In this document: positions 1-5,658 of the stretch, piece after piece | Numbering within the stretch: the first letter of the stretch is position 1 | Layout of the letters: the number at the start of each line of letters is the position of its first letter | The notes under the pieces: model-generated | Databases searched by the model: none | What the model was told of the DNA's origin: nothing | Seen by the model: the letters and a program-made list of their open reading frames with translations, nothing else | Position numbers and translations under genes: made by a program | Assembly: GCA_012719195.1 (NCBI GenBank) | Contig: JAAYAV010000228.1 | Location: forward strand, 1 to 8,086 | From: Anaerolineae bacterium | Lineage (GTDB): Bacteria; Chloroflexota; Anaerolineae; DRVO01 | Length of the DNA stretch: 8,086 bases | Reading direction: 5' to 3'

Positions 1-1290
1 CTCCACGTGTTCGACGTGCTCCGCACCACCCTGGATAACAACCTGCGCATGATCGAGCAGAGCGTGGCTTTTCTGCGCTCGCACGAACGGCGAGTGATCT
101 TCGATGCCGAGCACTTCTTCGACGGCTACAAGGCCGATCCGGAGTACGCCCTGGAGACTCTACGGGCGGCGGAGCGCGGTGGCGCCGAGGCCGTGGTGCT
201 CTGTGATACCAATGGCGGCTCGCTGGTGTCCGAGGTGGCGGAGGCGACCCGCCGCGTGCGGCAGATGACCTCCTTGACGGTCGGCATCCACTGCCACAAC
301 GACAGCGATCTGGCGGTAGCCAACAGCCTCGTTGCCGTGGAGCAGGGCGCAACCCAAGTGCAAGGTACCATCAACGGCTACGGAGAGCGGTGCGGCAACG
401 CCAACTTGTGCACCATCATCCCGAACCTGCAGCTCAAGATGGGCTATGAGGTCGTGTCGAAGGAGTCGCTGGCGCACCTGGGCGAGGTGGCGCGCTACGT
501 GGCCGAGCTGGCCAACTTCGCCCTCCCGGCAACCATGCCCTATGTGGGAGCGAGCGCCTTCGCCCACAAGGCCGGCATGCACGTTAATGCCATGATGAAG
601 TCGGAGCGTAGCTTCCAGCACGTCGAGCCCGATCTGGTGGGCAACCATAAGCGCATCCTGGTTTCCGAGCTCTCCGGGCGCAGCAACATCCTACGCAAGG
701 CGGAGGAGTACGGCCTGGCGTCGCGCCTGCCGGAAGCGGCGCTCGGAACGGTGCTGGACAGCATCAAGGAACTGGAGTCGCGCGGCTTCGCTTTTGAGGG
801 GGCCGAGGGCTCGGTGGAGTTGATGCTGCTGCGAGCCCTGGACGACTACCAGCCCGCCTTCGAGCTGGTGGACTTCCTGGTGCTGGTGGAGAGGCGCCGC
901 GGGCGCGGGCTCTTGGCCGAGGCCACCGTCAAGCTGCAGGTGAACGGTGAGACCTACCTCACGGCCGCCGAAGGCGAGGGCCCGGTGAACGCCCTGGACC
1001 AGGCGATGCGGAAGGCTCTGGTGCCGAGCTACCCGCAGTTGGCCAACGTTAGCCTGAGCGACTTCAAGGTACGCATCCTCAACGAGTCGGGCGGTACGGC
1101 CGCCATCACTAGGGTGCTCATCGAGTCGACGGACGGCTACCGAAAGTGGACCACAGTGGGAAGCTCGGCGAACATCATCGAGGCATCCTGGATCGCGCTT
1201 GCCGACAGCTTGGAGTACGCGCTGGCAAAGGGCATGGGCCTGGGTCATGCCAATGGCGACGGTGGCGAGCCGGCCGCTGAAGAGGCGTAG
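1..1290 (+). CDS. cimA: (R)-citramalate synthase, 5' end missing
   Basis: Condenses pyruvate with acetyl-CoA to (R)-citramalate, the first step of the threonine-independent route to isoleucine; cytosolic, DRE-TIM metallolyase family. The frame is open from base 1 and ends at TAG 1288-1290, giving 429 visible codons against roughly 520-540 for the family, so about 100 N-terminal residues, including the substrate-binding DTTLRDG region, lie outside the window. The catalytic barrel shows AEHFFDGYKADPEYAL, LCDTNGG, the metal-binding His-x-His in GIHCHND (bases 283-300) and the hallmark NGYGERCGNANL. The last 130 or so residues (from about base 890) look like the LeuA-type allosteric dimerisation domain, where isoleucine feedback usually acts. 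The barrel signature and the neighbouring WDLH-like start fit citramalate synthase better than 2-isopropylmalate or homocitrate synthase, but the specificity is inferred. The GTG at position 7 is internal, not the true start. Confidence 0.93.
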   Translation, partial: LHVFDVLRTTLDNNLRMIEQSVAFLRSHERRVIFDAEHFFDGYKADPEYALETLRAAERGGAEAVVLCDTNGGSLVSEVAEATRRVRQMTSLTVGIHCHNDSDLAVANSLVAVEQGATQVQGTINGYGERCGNANLCTIIPNLQLKMGYEVVSKESLAHLGEVARYVAELANFALPATMPYVGASAFAHKAGMHVNAMMKSERSFQHVEPDLVGNHKRILVSELSGRSNILRKAEEYGLASRLPEAALGTVLDSIKELESRGFAFEGAEGSVELMLLRALDDYQPAFELVDFLVLVERRRGRGLLAEATVKLQVNGETYLTAAEGEGPVNALDQAMRKALVPSYPQLANVSLSDFKVRILNESGGTAAITRVLIESTDGYRKWTTVGSSANIIEASWIALADSLEYALAKGMGLGHANGDGGEPAAEEA

Positions 1291-1329
1291 CGCCTAGCGC
1301 AGCCGGCACTCGGCATGCCAGCAGAAGAA

Positions 1330-1367
1330 AGGAGCCGGCCCAGTTCCAGAGGAGTGGGCCGGCTCCT
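1330..1367 (-). terminator. Hairpin terminator between convergent genes
   Basis: A 13-bp perfect stem, AGGAGCCGGCCCA (1330-1342) with TGGGCCGGCTCCT (1355-1367), encloses a 12-nt loop. It lies 39 nt after the cimA stop and 26 nt after the DUF1385 stop, between convergent genes. On the minus strand the stem is followed by TTTCTTCTGC, a moderate U-tract, so it suits the ribosomal-protein operon best. On the plus strand the following bases are not T-rich, so termination of cimA there would depend on the stem alone. Confidence 0.8.
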
Positions 1368-1380
1368 GCTACTTCCGGGC

Positions 1381-1396
1381 TAGAGCGGTCGCTCTA
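1381..1396. repeat. Short palindrome over the DUF1385 stop codon
   Basis: TAGAGCG-GT-CGCTCTA is a perfect 7-bp inverted repeat with 2 central bases, and its right edge contains the TAG stop of the minus-strand DUF1385 gene (1394-1396). It sits only 13 nt from the terminator stem, so the operon's 3' end carries two hairpins in a row. It may assist 3'-end formation; it could also be chance. Confidence 0.4.
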
Positions 1397-2326
1397 GGCG
1401 ACAGCTATCTCGCCCGCGCGCACCGGCTCGGGCTCAGAATCACCGGCCAGCACCCTCCGCATCGCCGTCAAGGCCACCTCGATCATGTCATCGCTGGGAT
1501 TGCGGGTGGTGAGCGCCTGCAGACGCAGGGAGGGCTCGAACACGATGCGGGCCAATGGGTGCTCGCGATAGCGCGAAGAGAGGCGCACCAACTCATACGA
1601 GACGGCAGCGATGAAGGGGATCAGCACCAGGCGGCTCAGCAGCAGCATCAGCATCGGCGGCCGCCCGAGGAAACCGAACACGATCACCGAGACCACCACC
1701 ACGATCAGCAGGAAGGCGGTGCCGCAGCGGTTGTGCCGGGTGCTGTAGGCGCGGACGGTCTCCAGGTCGAGCGATTCGCCCGACTCGTAGGCGTTGATGA
1801 CCTTGTGCTCGGCTCCGTGGTAGGCGAAGACGCGCTGGATGTCCTCCATACGAGCGATGGCCACCAGATAGCCGAGAAACAGGGCCAGGCGTATGAGGCC
1901 CTCGACGGTGTTGGTGAGCCAGTCGCTATGGAGCCAGCCCTCCACGACCTTGGAGGCCAGGGCGGGCAGGGCGAAGAAGAGGACTAGTCCCAGCGCCATG
2001 GAGAGCGCCATCGTGCCCCACATGACCGGCCCGCTCATGTCGACGTCGTCGCCGGAGGCCACATCGGCGGAGTACATGAGAGCCTTCATGCCTATGACCA
2101 GGGAGTCGTAGAGTATGAACAGGCCGCGGACGAAGGGCCAGGTGGCCCAGCGGGCGCGATAGGCGGCGCCCATGGGCTCGCTGCGCACCTCAATGCCGCC
2201 GTCGGGTCGGCGCACGGCGATGGCCATGCGCTCCCGGTTGCGCATCATCACACCCTCAATAACAGCCTGCCCGCCGTAACCGGCGGGCTGGCTGCTATCA
2301 CACGATGGGGATTGGCGGGCGGCCAT
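1394..2326 (-). CDS. DUF1385 family membrane protein (YqhQ-like)
   Basis: A 310-residue member of the DUF1385 family (Bacillus subtilis YqhQ type), whose molecular function is not established. The N-terminal GYGGQAVIEGVMMR signature is at residues 16-29, followed by the conserved YHGAEHK (169-175) and a variant of the RCGTAFL motif (about 200-206). Four hydrophobic segments are visible at about 100-122, 142-159, 201-221 and 224-246, and a fifth, weaker one near 65-85, so it is an integral membrane protein. The frame stays open upstream to 2470 but that extension overlaps rpmE and is low-complexity; the ATG at 2324-2326, preceded by GAGGAA with 9-nt spacing, gives the usual family length. It is the last gene of the rplU-rpmA-rpmE operon, 37 nt after rpmE, an association also seen in other bacteria near rpmE/prfA. 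Confidence 0.9.
   Translation of the reverse strand: MAARQSPSCDSSQPAGYGGQAVIEGVMMRNRERMAIAVRRPDGGIEVRSEPMGAAYRARWATWPFVRGLFILYDSLVIGMKALMYSADVASGDDVDMSGPVMWGTMALSMALGLVLFFALPALASKVVEGWLHSDWLTNTVEGLIRLALFLGYLVAIARMEDIQRVFAYHGAEHKVINAYESGESLDLETVRAYSTRHNRCGTAFLLIVVVVSVIVFGFLGRPPMLMLLLSRLVLIPFIAAVSYELVRLSSRYREHPLARIVFEPSLRLQALTTRNPSDDMIEVALTAMRRVLAGDSEPEPVRAGEIAVA
2263..2294. repeat. Strong hairpin inside the DUF1385 5' coding region
   Basis: CAGCC-T-GCCCGCCG, loop TAAC, CGGCGGGC-T-GGCTG pairs over 13 positions with a single T:T mismatch. It covers about codons 11-21 of the DUF1385 gene, just before and within the conserved GYGGQ motif. In mRNA it would lie about 30 nt after the start codon. 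It may only reflect GC-rich codons for the Gly/Pro residues, but a near-perfect stem with a 4-nt loop in this position could influence translation or mRNA stability. Confidence 0.4.
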
Positions 2327-2356
2327 GCTCACTCGTTCCTCAGTGGCCGCCGGAGC

Positions 2357-2371
2357 CGGAGTGTCACTCCG
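2357..2371. repeat. Palindrome spanning the rpmE stop codon
   Basis: CGGAGTG-T-CACTCCG is a perfect 15-base palindrome about one central base. It contains the TGA stop of rpmE (2364-2366, minus strand) and lies upstream of the DUF1385 ribosome-binding site. As RNA it could form a 6-bp stem with a 3-nt loop. There is no U-tract, so it is not an intrinsic terminator; a role in differential expression of the distal gene is possible but unproven. Confidence 0.35.
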
Positions 2372-2606
2372 ACTTCTCCGGCACGGCCTCCTCAGAGCCG
2401 CCGCGGCTGCGCTGCAGCCTGCGGATGAAGCGATCCACCTGACCGGCGGTATCGACGATGCGCTGCTCACCGGTGTAGAACGGGTGGCACTTCGAGCACA
2501 CGTCCGTGCGGATCATCTCTTTGGTAGATCCGGTCGTCCAGGTGTTGCCGCACGCGCACACTACCTGGGCGTTGGGATAGTACTTGGGATGCAGGTCCTT
2601 CTTCAT
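2364..2606 (-). CDS. rpmE: 50S ribosomal protein L31, zinc-binding type
   Basis: An 80-residue L31 of the large ribosomal subunit. It is the zinc-binding (C+) form: Cys17, Cys19, Cys37 and Cys40 match the four-cysteine site in CxCG and CxxCHPFYTG. The start MKKDLHPKY is typical. After the conserved core (about residue 70) there is an acidic, Ser/Glu-rich tail. Its ATG overlaps the rpmA stop as ATGA (2603-2606), so translation is probably coupled, and GGTGA inside the rpmA end supplies a weak ribosome-binding site 7-8 nt upstream. In bacteria that also carry a zinc-free L31 paralogue, the two can be exchanged under zinc limitation; no paralogue or Zur-box is visible here. Confidence 0.97.
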   Translation of the reverse strand: MKKDLHPKYYPNAQVVCACGNTWTTGSTKEMIRTDVCSKCHPFYTGEQRIVDTAGQVDRFIRRLQRSRGGSEEAVPEKSE

Positions 2607-2872
2607 GCTACTTCACCACTCGTCACCGGCTTAACATTGACATAATGCCGGGTGCCCTTGTAGCCGAAGTGCACTTCCCCGTCGACGAGCGCGAAAAGGG
2701 TGTAGTCCCTACCCATGCCCACGTTCTGGCCAGGGTGGAACTTAGTGCCGCGCTGGCGGACCAGAATCGCGCCCGGCTGGGCCATCTCGCCGCCGAACAG
2801 CTTCACTCCAAGCCGCTTCCCGACGGTATCACGGCCGTTGCGGCTGCTAGCGCCGCCTTTCTTGTGAGCCAT
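2603..2872 (-). CDS. rpmA: 50S ribosomal protein L27
   Basis: An 89-residue L27, whose N-terminal tail reaches toward the peptidyl transferase centre. The sequence begins directly with MAHKKGGASSRNGRD and contains GVKLFGG, GAILVRQRGTKFHPG and VGMGRDYTLFAL, all typical. It has no N-terminal extension of the kind cleaved by Prp protease in Firmicutes, and no prp-like gene lies between rplU and rpmA. The ATG is preceded by AGGAG with 6-nt spacing, in the 28-nt gap after rplU. It overlaps rpmE by 4 nt. No obg (cgtA) gene follows, although that order is common elsewhere. Confidence 0.98.
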   Translation of the reverse strand: MAHKKGGASSRNGRDTVGKRLGVKLFGGEMAQPGAILVRQRGTKFHPGQNVGMGRDYTLFALVDGEVHFGYKGTRHYVNVKPVTSGEVA

Positions 2873-2900
2873 CTCTGTCTCCTATCGCTTCCGAAGCAGC

Positions 2901-3212
2901 CTAGAGCGTTACTTCCGTGATCCGCACCCGCGTGAGACACCGCCTCTGGCTGGTCTTGACGCGGTAGCGCTCCTTCGGCTTGTACTTGAACACGATTACC
3001 TTACGGCTACGGGTGTGGTCCACAACCTCACCGGCCACGCGGGCTCCACCCACCACCGGGGTGCCAACCTTGACCGTGTCGGCGTCACCGGCGAGCAGCA
3101 CGCGGTCGAAAACGATCTCGTCTCCGGGTGCAGCCTTCAGGCGATCAACTTCCACTATGGAACCGGGCTCGACCCGGTACTGCTTGGAACCGCTTTCTAT
3201 GACAGCATACAC
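2901..3212 (-). CDS. rplU: 50S ribosomal protein L21
   Basis: A 103-residue L21, the first gene of the L21-L27-L31-DUF1385 operon; it binds 23S rRNA in the large subunit. The sequence opens with YAVIESGSKQYRV (Ser where Gly is more usual) and ends with the conserved KYKPKERYRVKTSQRR and TRVRI stretch. I place the start at GTG 3210-3212, giving the standard family length. A GAGGAGGG ribosome-binding site (3221-3228) lies 8 nt upstream of it, inside the 10-residue extension that a longer reading from 3242 would add. A consensus promoter lies just upstream. Confidence 0.97.
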   Translation of the reverse strand: MYAVIESGSKQYRVEPGSIVEVDRLKAAPGDEIVFDRVLLAGDADTVKVGTPVVGGARVAGEVVDHTRSRKVIVFKYKPKERYRVKTSQRRCLTRVRITEVTL

Positions 3213-3245
3213 GGGTGGGACCCTCCTCAGTAGATCAACCAAGCA

Positions 3246-3274
3246 AGTATAGCCAGGCCCCGCCGGTGTGTCAA
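3246..3274 (-). promoter_or_regulatory. Consensus sigma70-type promoter of rplU operon
   Basis: On the minus strand, TTGACA (3269-3274), a 17-nt spacer and TATACT (3246-3251) match the housekeeping consensus in 11 of 12 positions. Transcription should start near 3239, giving a leader of about 27 nt before the rplU GTG. This is too short for a structured L21 autoregulatory leader. Confidence 0.88.
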
Positions 3275-3291
3275 AAACCTGGCGGTTCTAG

Positions 3292-3350
3292 GGCTCAGGT
3301 TGACCGCTCTGGTCAAAGGGACAGTATAGCCGGATGGGGGAGCCTGAGCC
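3292..3350. repeat. Nested inverted repeats upstream of rplU promoter
   Basis: GGCTCAGG (3292-3299) and CCTGAGCC (3343-3350) form an 8-bp inverted repeat. Immediately inside its left arm is TTGACC-GCTCT-GGTCAA (3300-3316), a perfect 6-bp hairpin. A third small stem, CAGCGC (3350-3355) with GCGCTG (3361-3366), follows. The block separates the end of the sugar-acid kinase gene (stop at 3374) from the rplU promoter. It could end or attenuate kinase transcription, though none of the stems has a clear U-tract, or it could bind a regulator. Confidence 0.4.
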
Positions 3351-3373
3351 AGCGCGAGCGGCGCTGTCCGGGC

Positions 3374-4828
3374 CTACTGGCGCGCTATTCGCAGCGCCTC
3401 CGCCACCTCTGCGAGCGTTTCGTCATCGCCGACATTGCCGGGGAAGACCACGTACGGTAGGTCCGGCCAGTGGCTGTCGGCGCTGAGTCGCCAGACGGGC
3501 ACGCCCGGAGCGATCTGCCCCATGACCACAGCGCGACGGACACCCAGAGCCCGGGTGGCAAGGTCGCTGGAGGTGATGCCCCCCTTGGCGATGAGGTAGC
3601 GCGGCCGGAGGGGCAGGCCGGCAACCAGCGCTACCAAGGCGTCGGAGACGGCCCCGCCAATGGCGAGGCTTTCGCCTGGGCTGCCGCCGGCCAGGTGCTC
3701 TCTGCTGGTGTAGAGGACGGCGTCTCGTCCATTCGTCAAGGCCGCCGAGAGCGCCTCAGCAGCAGTCGCGAGCGCCGCGCCTCGGCGAGCGGAGTCTACC
3801 AGGGCGGCGACTTCTACTTCCACCGGCACCCACCCGGGTTGAGCCAGCAGACGGGCTAACTGCCGCGAGGAGCGGGCCACATAGGAGCCCACCACCACCA
3901 GACCGCCACCTGCATTTGTGGGAAGCGCGAAGTCGTGGGGGCCGAGCAGGGAGCGATCGGTGATGCCGCCCCGGACTTTGGCAAACGAGGCCGCGGTCCG
4001 GTAGAGGAAGCGCTTGCCGCGGTCGCGCGCCTGGGCGAGAGCGGCGACGACCACTTCCAGGTCCCGGTCGTCGGCTGCATTCACGATGAGCGGCTGCCCG
4101 TCGCTGGCTTCCAGGACAAGGGGCAGTACGCCCTGTGGTCCGCCGAGGCGGATGGTGGGCAGGGGAAGGGTGACCACGGCGTCTGCCTTCCACCGGCCGT
4201 CCGACTTCTCCTCCGCCCAGCAACGGAGATCAGAGTGGCGGTAGCCGAAGGCACTGTCGAGGGCGAACTCGGTCTGGGCCGCGGGCACCAGTAGCTGACC
4301 CTGCTGGACATAATGCACGCCGTCGAGCGTGTAGCGGCCCCCTTCGCGGAAGTAAGGGGCGATGACCACCGCGTCGGGACGCAGACCGAGCGCCTCCGCC
4401 AGGGCGTCCGTCTCGGCCGGGAAGTGGCCGCGGAGGGTGGAGTCGCTGCGGCTGATCACCTCCAGGTCGCGACCCGCCGCTGCCGCCGCCCGACGCAGGT
4501 TGGCGCCGATTTCCCGCGCCAGAGCCACGGCCTCGCCCTGTGGGAGCGCTCGGGAGTTGGAGAGCAGGTAGACGACGGGGGCGCCCGACTGCAGCTCGCT
4601 CTCCAGCTCAGCCTCGTCCCAGGTGGTGAGCACGGGGACGTCGTGCACCGTCTGCGTTCCAGTGGGGTCGTCATCGATCACCACGACGCAGACTTGCGAC
4701 CGCTTGAGCCGCTCGCGGATGAGCGGCCTCAGGCCGGCATCGGGCCACGGCGGAGGCAGGGCCGCTAGGGCCGTCTGGAGGTCAAGGGAGGGCAGGGTCT
4801 CGGCTGTGAGCTCTGACGGCGAGCGCAT
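3374..4828 (-). CDS. Four-carbon acid sugar kinase (DUF1537 family)
   Basis: A 484-residue kinase of the DUF1537 family, which includes the 3-oxo-tetronate (OtnK) and threonate/erythronate-pathway kinases that phosphorylate C4 sugar acids with ATP in the cytosol. The N-terminal substrate domain carries DDDPTGTQTVHD (52-63), LLSNSRAL (88-95) and SRSDSTLRGHFPAE (126-139), and VIAPYFREGGR (155-165). The C-terminal nucleotide-binding domain shows VGSYVARSSRQL (313-324), AKGGITSSDLA (414-424) and FPGNVGDDETL (462-472). Length is slightly above the usual 420-470 because of about 40 poorly conserved N-terminal residues. The ATG (4826-4828) has no strong ribosome-binding site but lies 6 nt after the upstream stop, so translational coupling is likely. 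Pairing with a racemase-like protein and a divergent beta-hydroxyacid dehydrogenase points to sugar-acid catabolism; the exact substrate cannot be read from the sequence. Confidence 0.9.
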   Translation of the reverse strand: MRSPSELTAETLPSLDLQTALAALPPPWPDAGLRPLIRERLKRSQVCVVVIDDDPTGTQTVHDVPVLTTWDEAELESELQSGAPVVYLLSNSRALPQGEAVALAREIGANLRRAAAAAGRDLEVISRSDSTLRGHFPAETDALAEALGLRPDAVVIAPYFREGGRYTLDGVHYVQQGQLLVPAAQTEFALDSAFGYRHSDLRCWAEEKSDGRWKADAVVTLPLPTIRLGGPQGVLPLVLEASDGQPLIVNAADDRDLEVVVAALAQARDRGKRFLYRTAASFAKVRGGITDRSLLGPHDFALPTNAGGGLVVVGSYVARSSRQLARLLAQPGWVPVEVEVAALVDSARRGAALATAAEALSAALTNGRDAVLYTSREHLAGGSPGESLAIGGAVSDALVALVAGLPLRPRYLIAKGGITSSDLATRALGVRRAVVMGQIAPGVPVWRLSADSHWPDLPYVVFPGNVGDDETLAEVAEALRIARQ

Positions 4829-4834
4829 GATCTG

Positions 4835-5512
4835 CTAGACGGCCTGGCCGGCCAGGACGCGGCCCAGGTGCTCGATGCCCATACGGGGGCTGCTGAGGAC
4901 TTCGAGCCCGGTTTCCTGAGCGAGGCGAGGCGCAAGCCGGGTCATGGACGCCTGGGCGAGGGCTATGATCTGTACCTTGGGAGCCAAAGTGAGGGCGCCT
5001 TCGACGACCATCTGGTCGTGACGCTCTTTCTTTCCGGCCATCAAGGCTTGGAAGGCACCCTCACAGAGGTGGGGCGTGACCTCGACGGAGCGGCTGAGCT
5101 TGGTCGCCTGACGGCGGATCAGATCGGCGGTGGGGCCAAGCGTGGTGGGAACGGTGGCGAGCACTCCGATGCGCTCCGCCTTCTGGGCTGCCGCGCGCGC
5201 CATAGCCTGGTCGATCTTGACCACTGGGCAGTCCACGAACAGGGCGGCCACGTCGATGGCCGGCCCGAGCGAGCTGCAGGCGGAGAAGATAGCATCCACA
5301 CCGGCAGCCTCGGCGGCCTGGGCCAGGTAGGTCATGCGCCGGGTCGCCTCGGTGGTGACGTGGCCAGACTCCTGTACCGCCGCCAGGACCTGGCTGTCGA
5401 CAAAGTGGAGTATCTCAACCCCGGGGAGGATCTCCCCGAAGAGGTCGTTGATCATCGTCTCCACCTGGATGAACACGAAGCTGGTGTGCAGCATTCCTAC
5501 TCGCTTGGGCAT
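4835..5512 (-). CDS. Asp/Glu/hydantoin racemase superfamily protein
   Basis: A 225-residue protein of the Asp/Glu racemase superfamily (two alpha/beta domains, normally a pair of catalytic cysteines). The start MPKRVGMLHTSF is typical of the first domain. The first catalytic-cysteine motif is intact, FSACSSLGPAID with Cys79. At the place where the second cysteine is expected the sequence reads IIALAQASM (182-190), with no cysteine; Cys150 lies elsewhere, in HLCEGAFQALMAGKK. A two-base racemase mechanism is therefore doubtful, and the protein may be an isomerase, a decarboxylase or other lyase. The ATG (5510-5512) is preceded by AAAGGAGG with 6-nt spacing, a very strong ribosome-binding site. 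It is the first gene of a two-gene operon with the sugar-acid kinase and probably supplies or removes the kinase's substrate; that role is inferred. Confidence 0.82.
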   Translation of the reverse strand: MPKRVGMLHTSFVFIQVETMINDLFGEILPGVEILHFVDSQVLAAVQESGHVTTEATRRMTYLAQAAEAAGVDAIFSACSSLGPAIDVAALFVDCPVVKIDQAMARAAAQKAERIGVLATVPTTLGPTADLIRRQATKLSRSVEVTPHLCEGAFQALMAGKKERHDQMVVEGALTLAPKVQIIALAQASMTRLAPRLAQETGLEVLSSPRMGIEHLGRVLAGQAV

Positions 5513-5556
5513 GGCTCGCCTCCTTTGAGGACGAATCTGGCCTATGGCTCAAGGGT

Positions 5557-5593
5557 GCGCCGCTGCCGGGCCTCTGTCAAGAGGCAGCGGCGC
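5557..5593. promoter_or_regulatory. Inverted repeat in divergent promoter region (operator candidate)
   Basis: GCGCCGCTGCC (5557-5567) and GGCAGCGGCGC (5583-5593) are an 11-bp perfect inverted repeat with a 15-nt centre. An alternative inner stem GCCTCT-GTCA-AGAGGC (5570-5585) also forms. The right arm ends 4 nt before the -35 of the dehydrogenase promoter, and the centre holds TTGACA on the minus strand (5575-5580), a possible -35 for the divergent operon, although I find no convincing -10 there. The position suits a regulator-binding site controlling both directions. A transcript hairpin is the alternative. Confidence 0.5.
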
Positions 5594-5597
5594 TTCG

Positions 5598-5627
5598 TTG
5601 ACCGCCGGTGCCGGAGCGGGCGATAAT
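5598..5627 (+). promoter_or_regulatory. Promoter of the beta-hydroxyacid dehydrogenase
   Basis: TTGACC (5598-5603), an 18-nt spacer and GATAAT (5622-5627) give a good sigma70-type promoter. The expected start point near 5634 leaves a leader of about 25 nt that contains the TAAGGAGG ribosome-binding site. An 11-bp inverted repeat abuts it upstream. Confidence 0.7.
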
Positions 5628-5658
5628 GCCGAGTCGAACCAGGTAAGGAGGCGGCAGC

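Noticed and set aside
2327..2470. 48-residue N-terminal extension of the DUF1385 gene
   Set aside because: It overlaps rpmE, is low-complexity (Ser/Arg/Ala-rich), and the ATG at 2324-2326 has its own ribosome-binding site and gives the normal family length.
3213..3242. 10-residue N-terminal extension of L21
   Set aside because: The extension covers the GAGGAGGG ribosome-binding site, and L21 proteins normally begin at the YAVIESG motif.
3323..3328. Second TATACT upstream of rplU as an additional minus-strand promoter
   Set aside because: No -35-like hexamer at 16-18 nt upstream (TGGCTC matches at only two positions).
3300..3330. Possible plus-strand promoter TTGACC-N19-TATAGC
   Set aside because: The spacer is too long, it would fire antisense into the kinase gene, and its TTGACC is part of a hairpin arm.
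4868..5626. 252-codon plus-strand ORF opposite the racemase-like gene
   Set aside because: It is a shadow frame produced by high GC; composition is Gly/Arg/His-rich, and the opposite strand carries the recognised gene with a strong ribosome-binding site.
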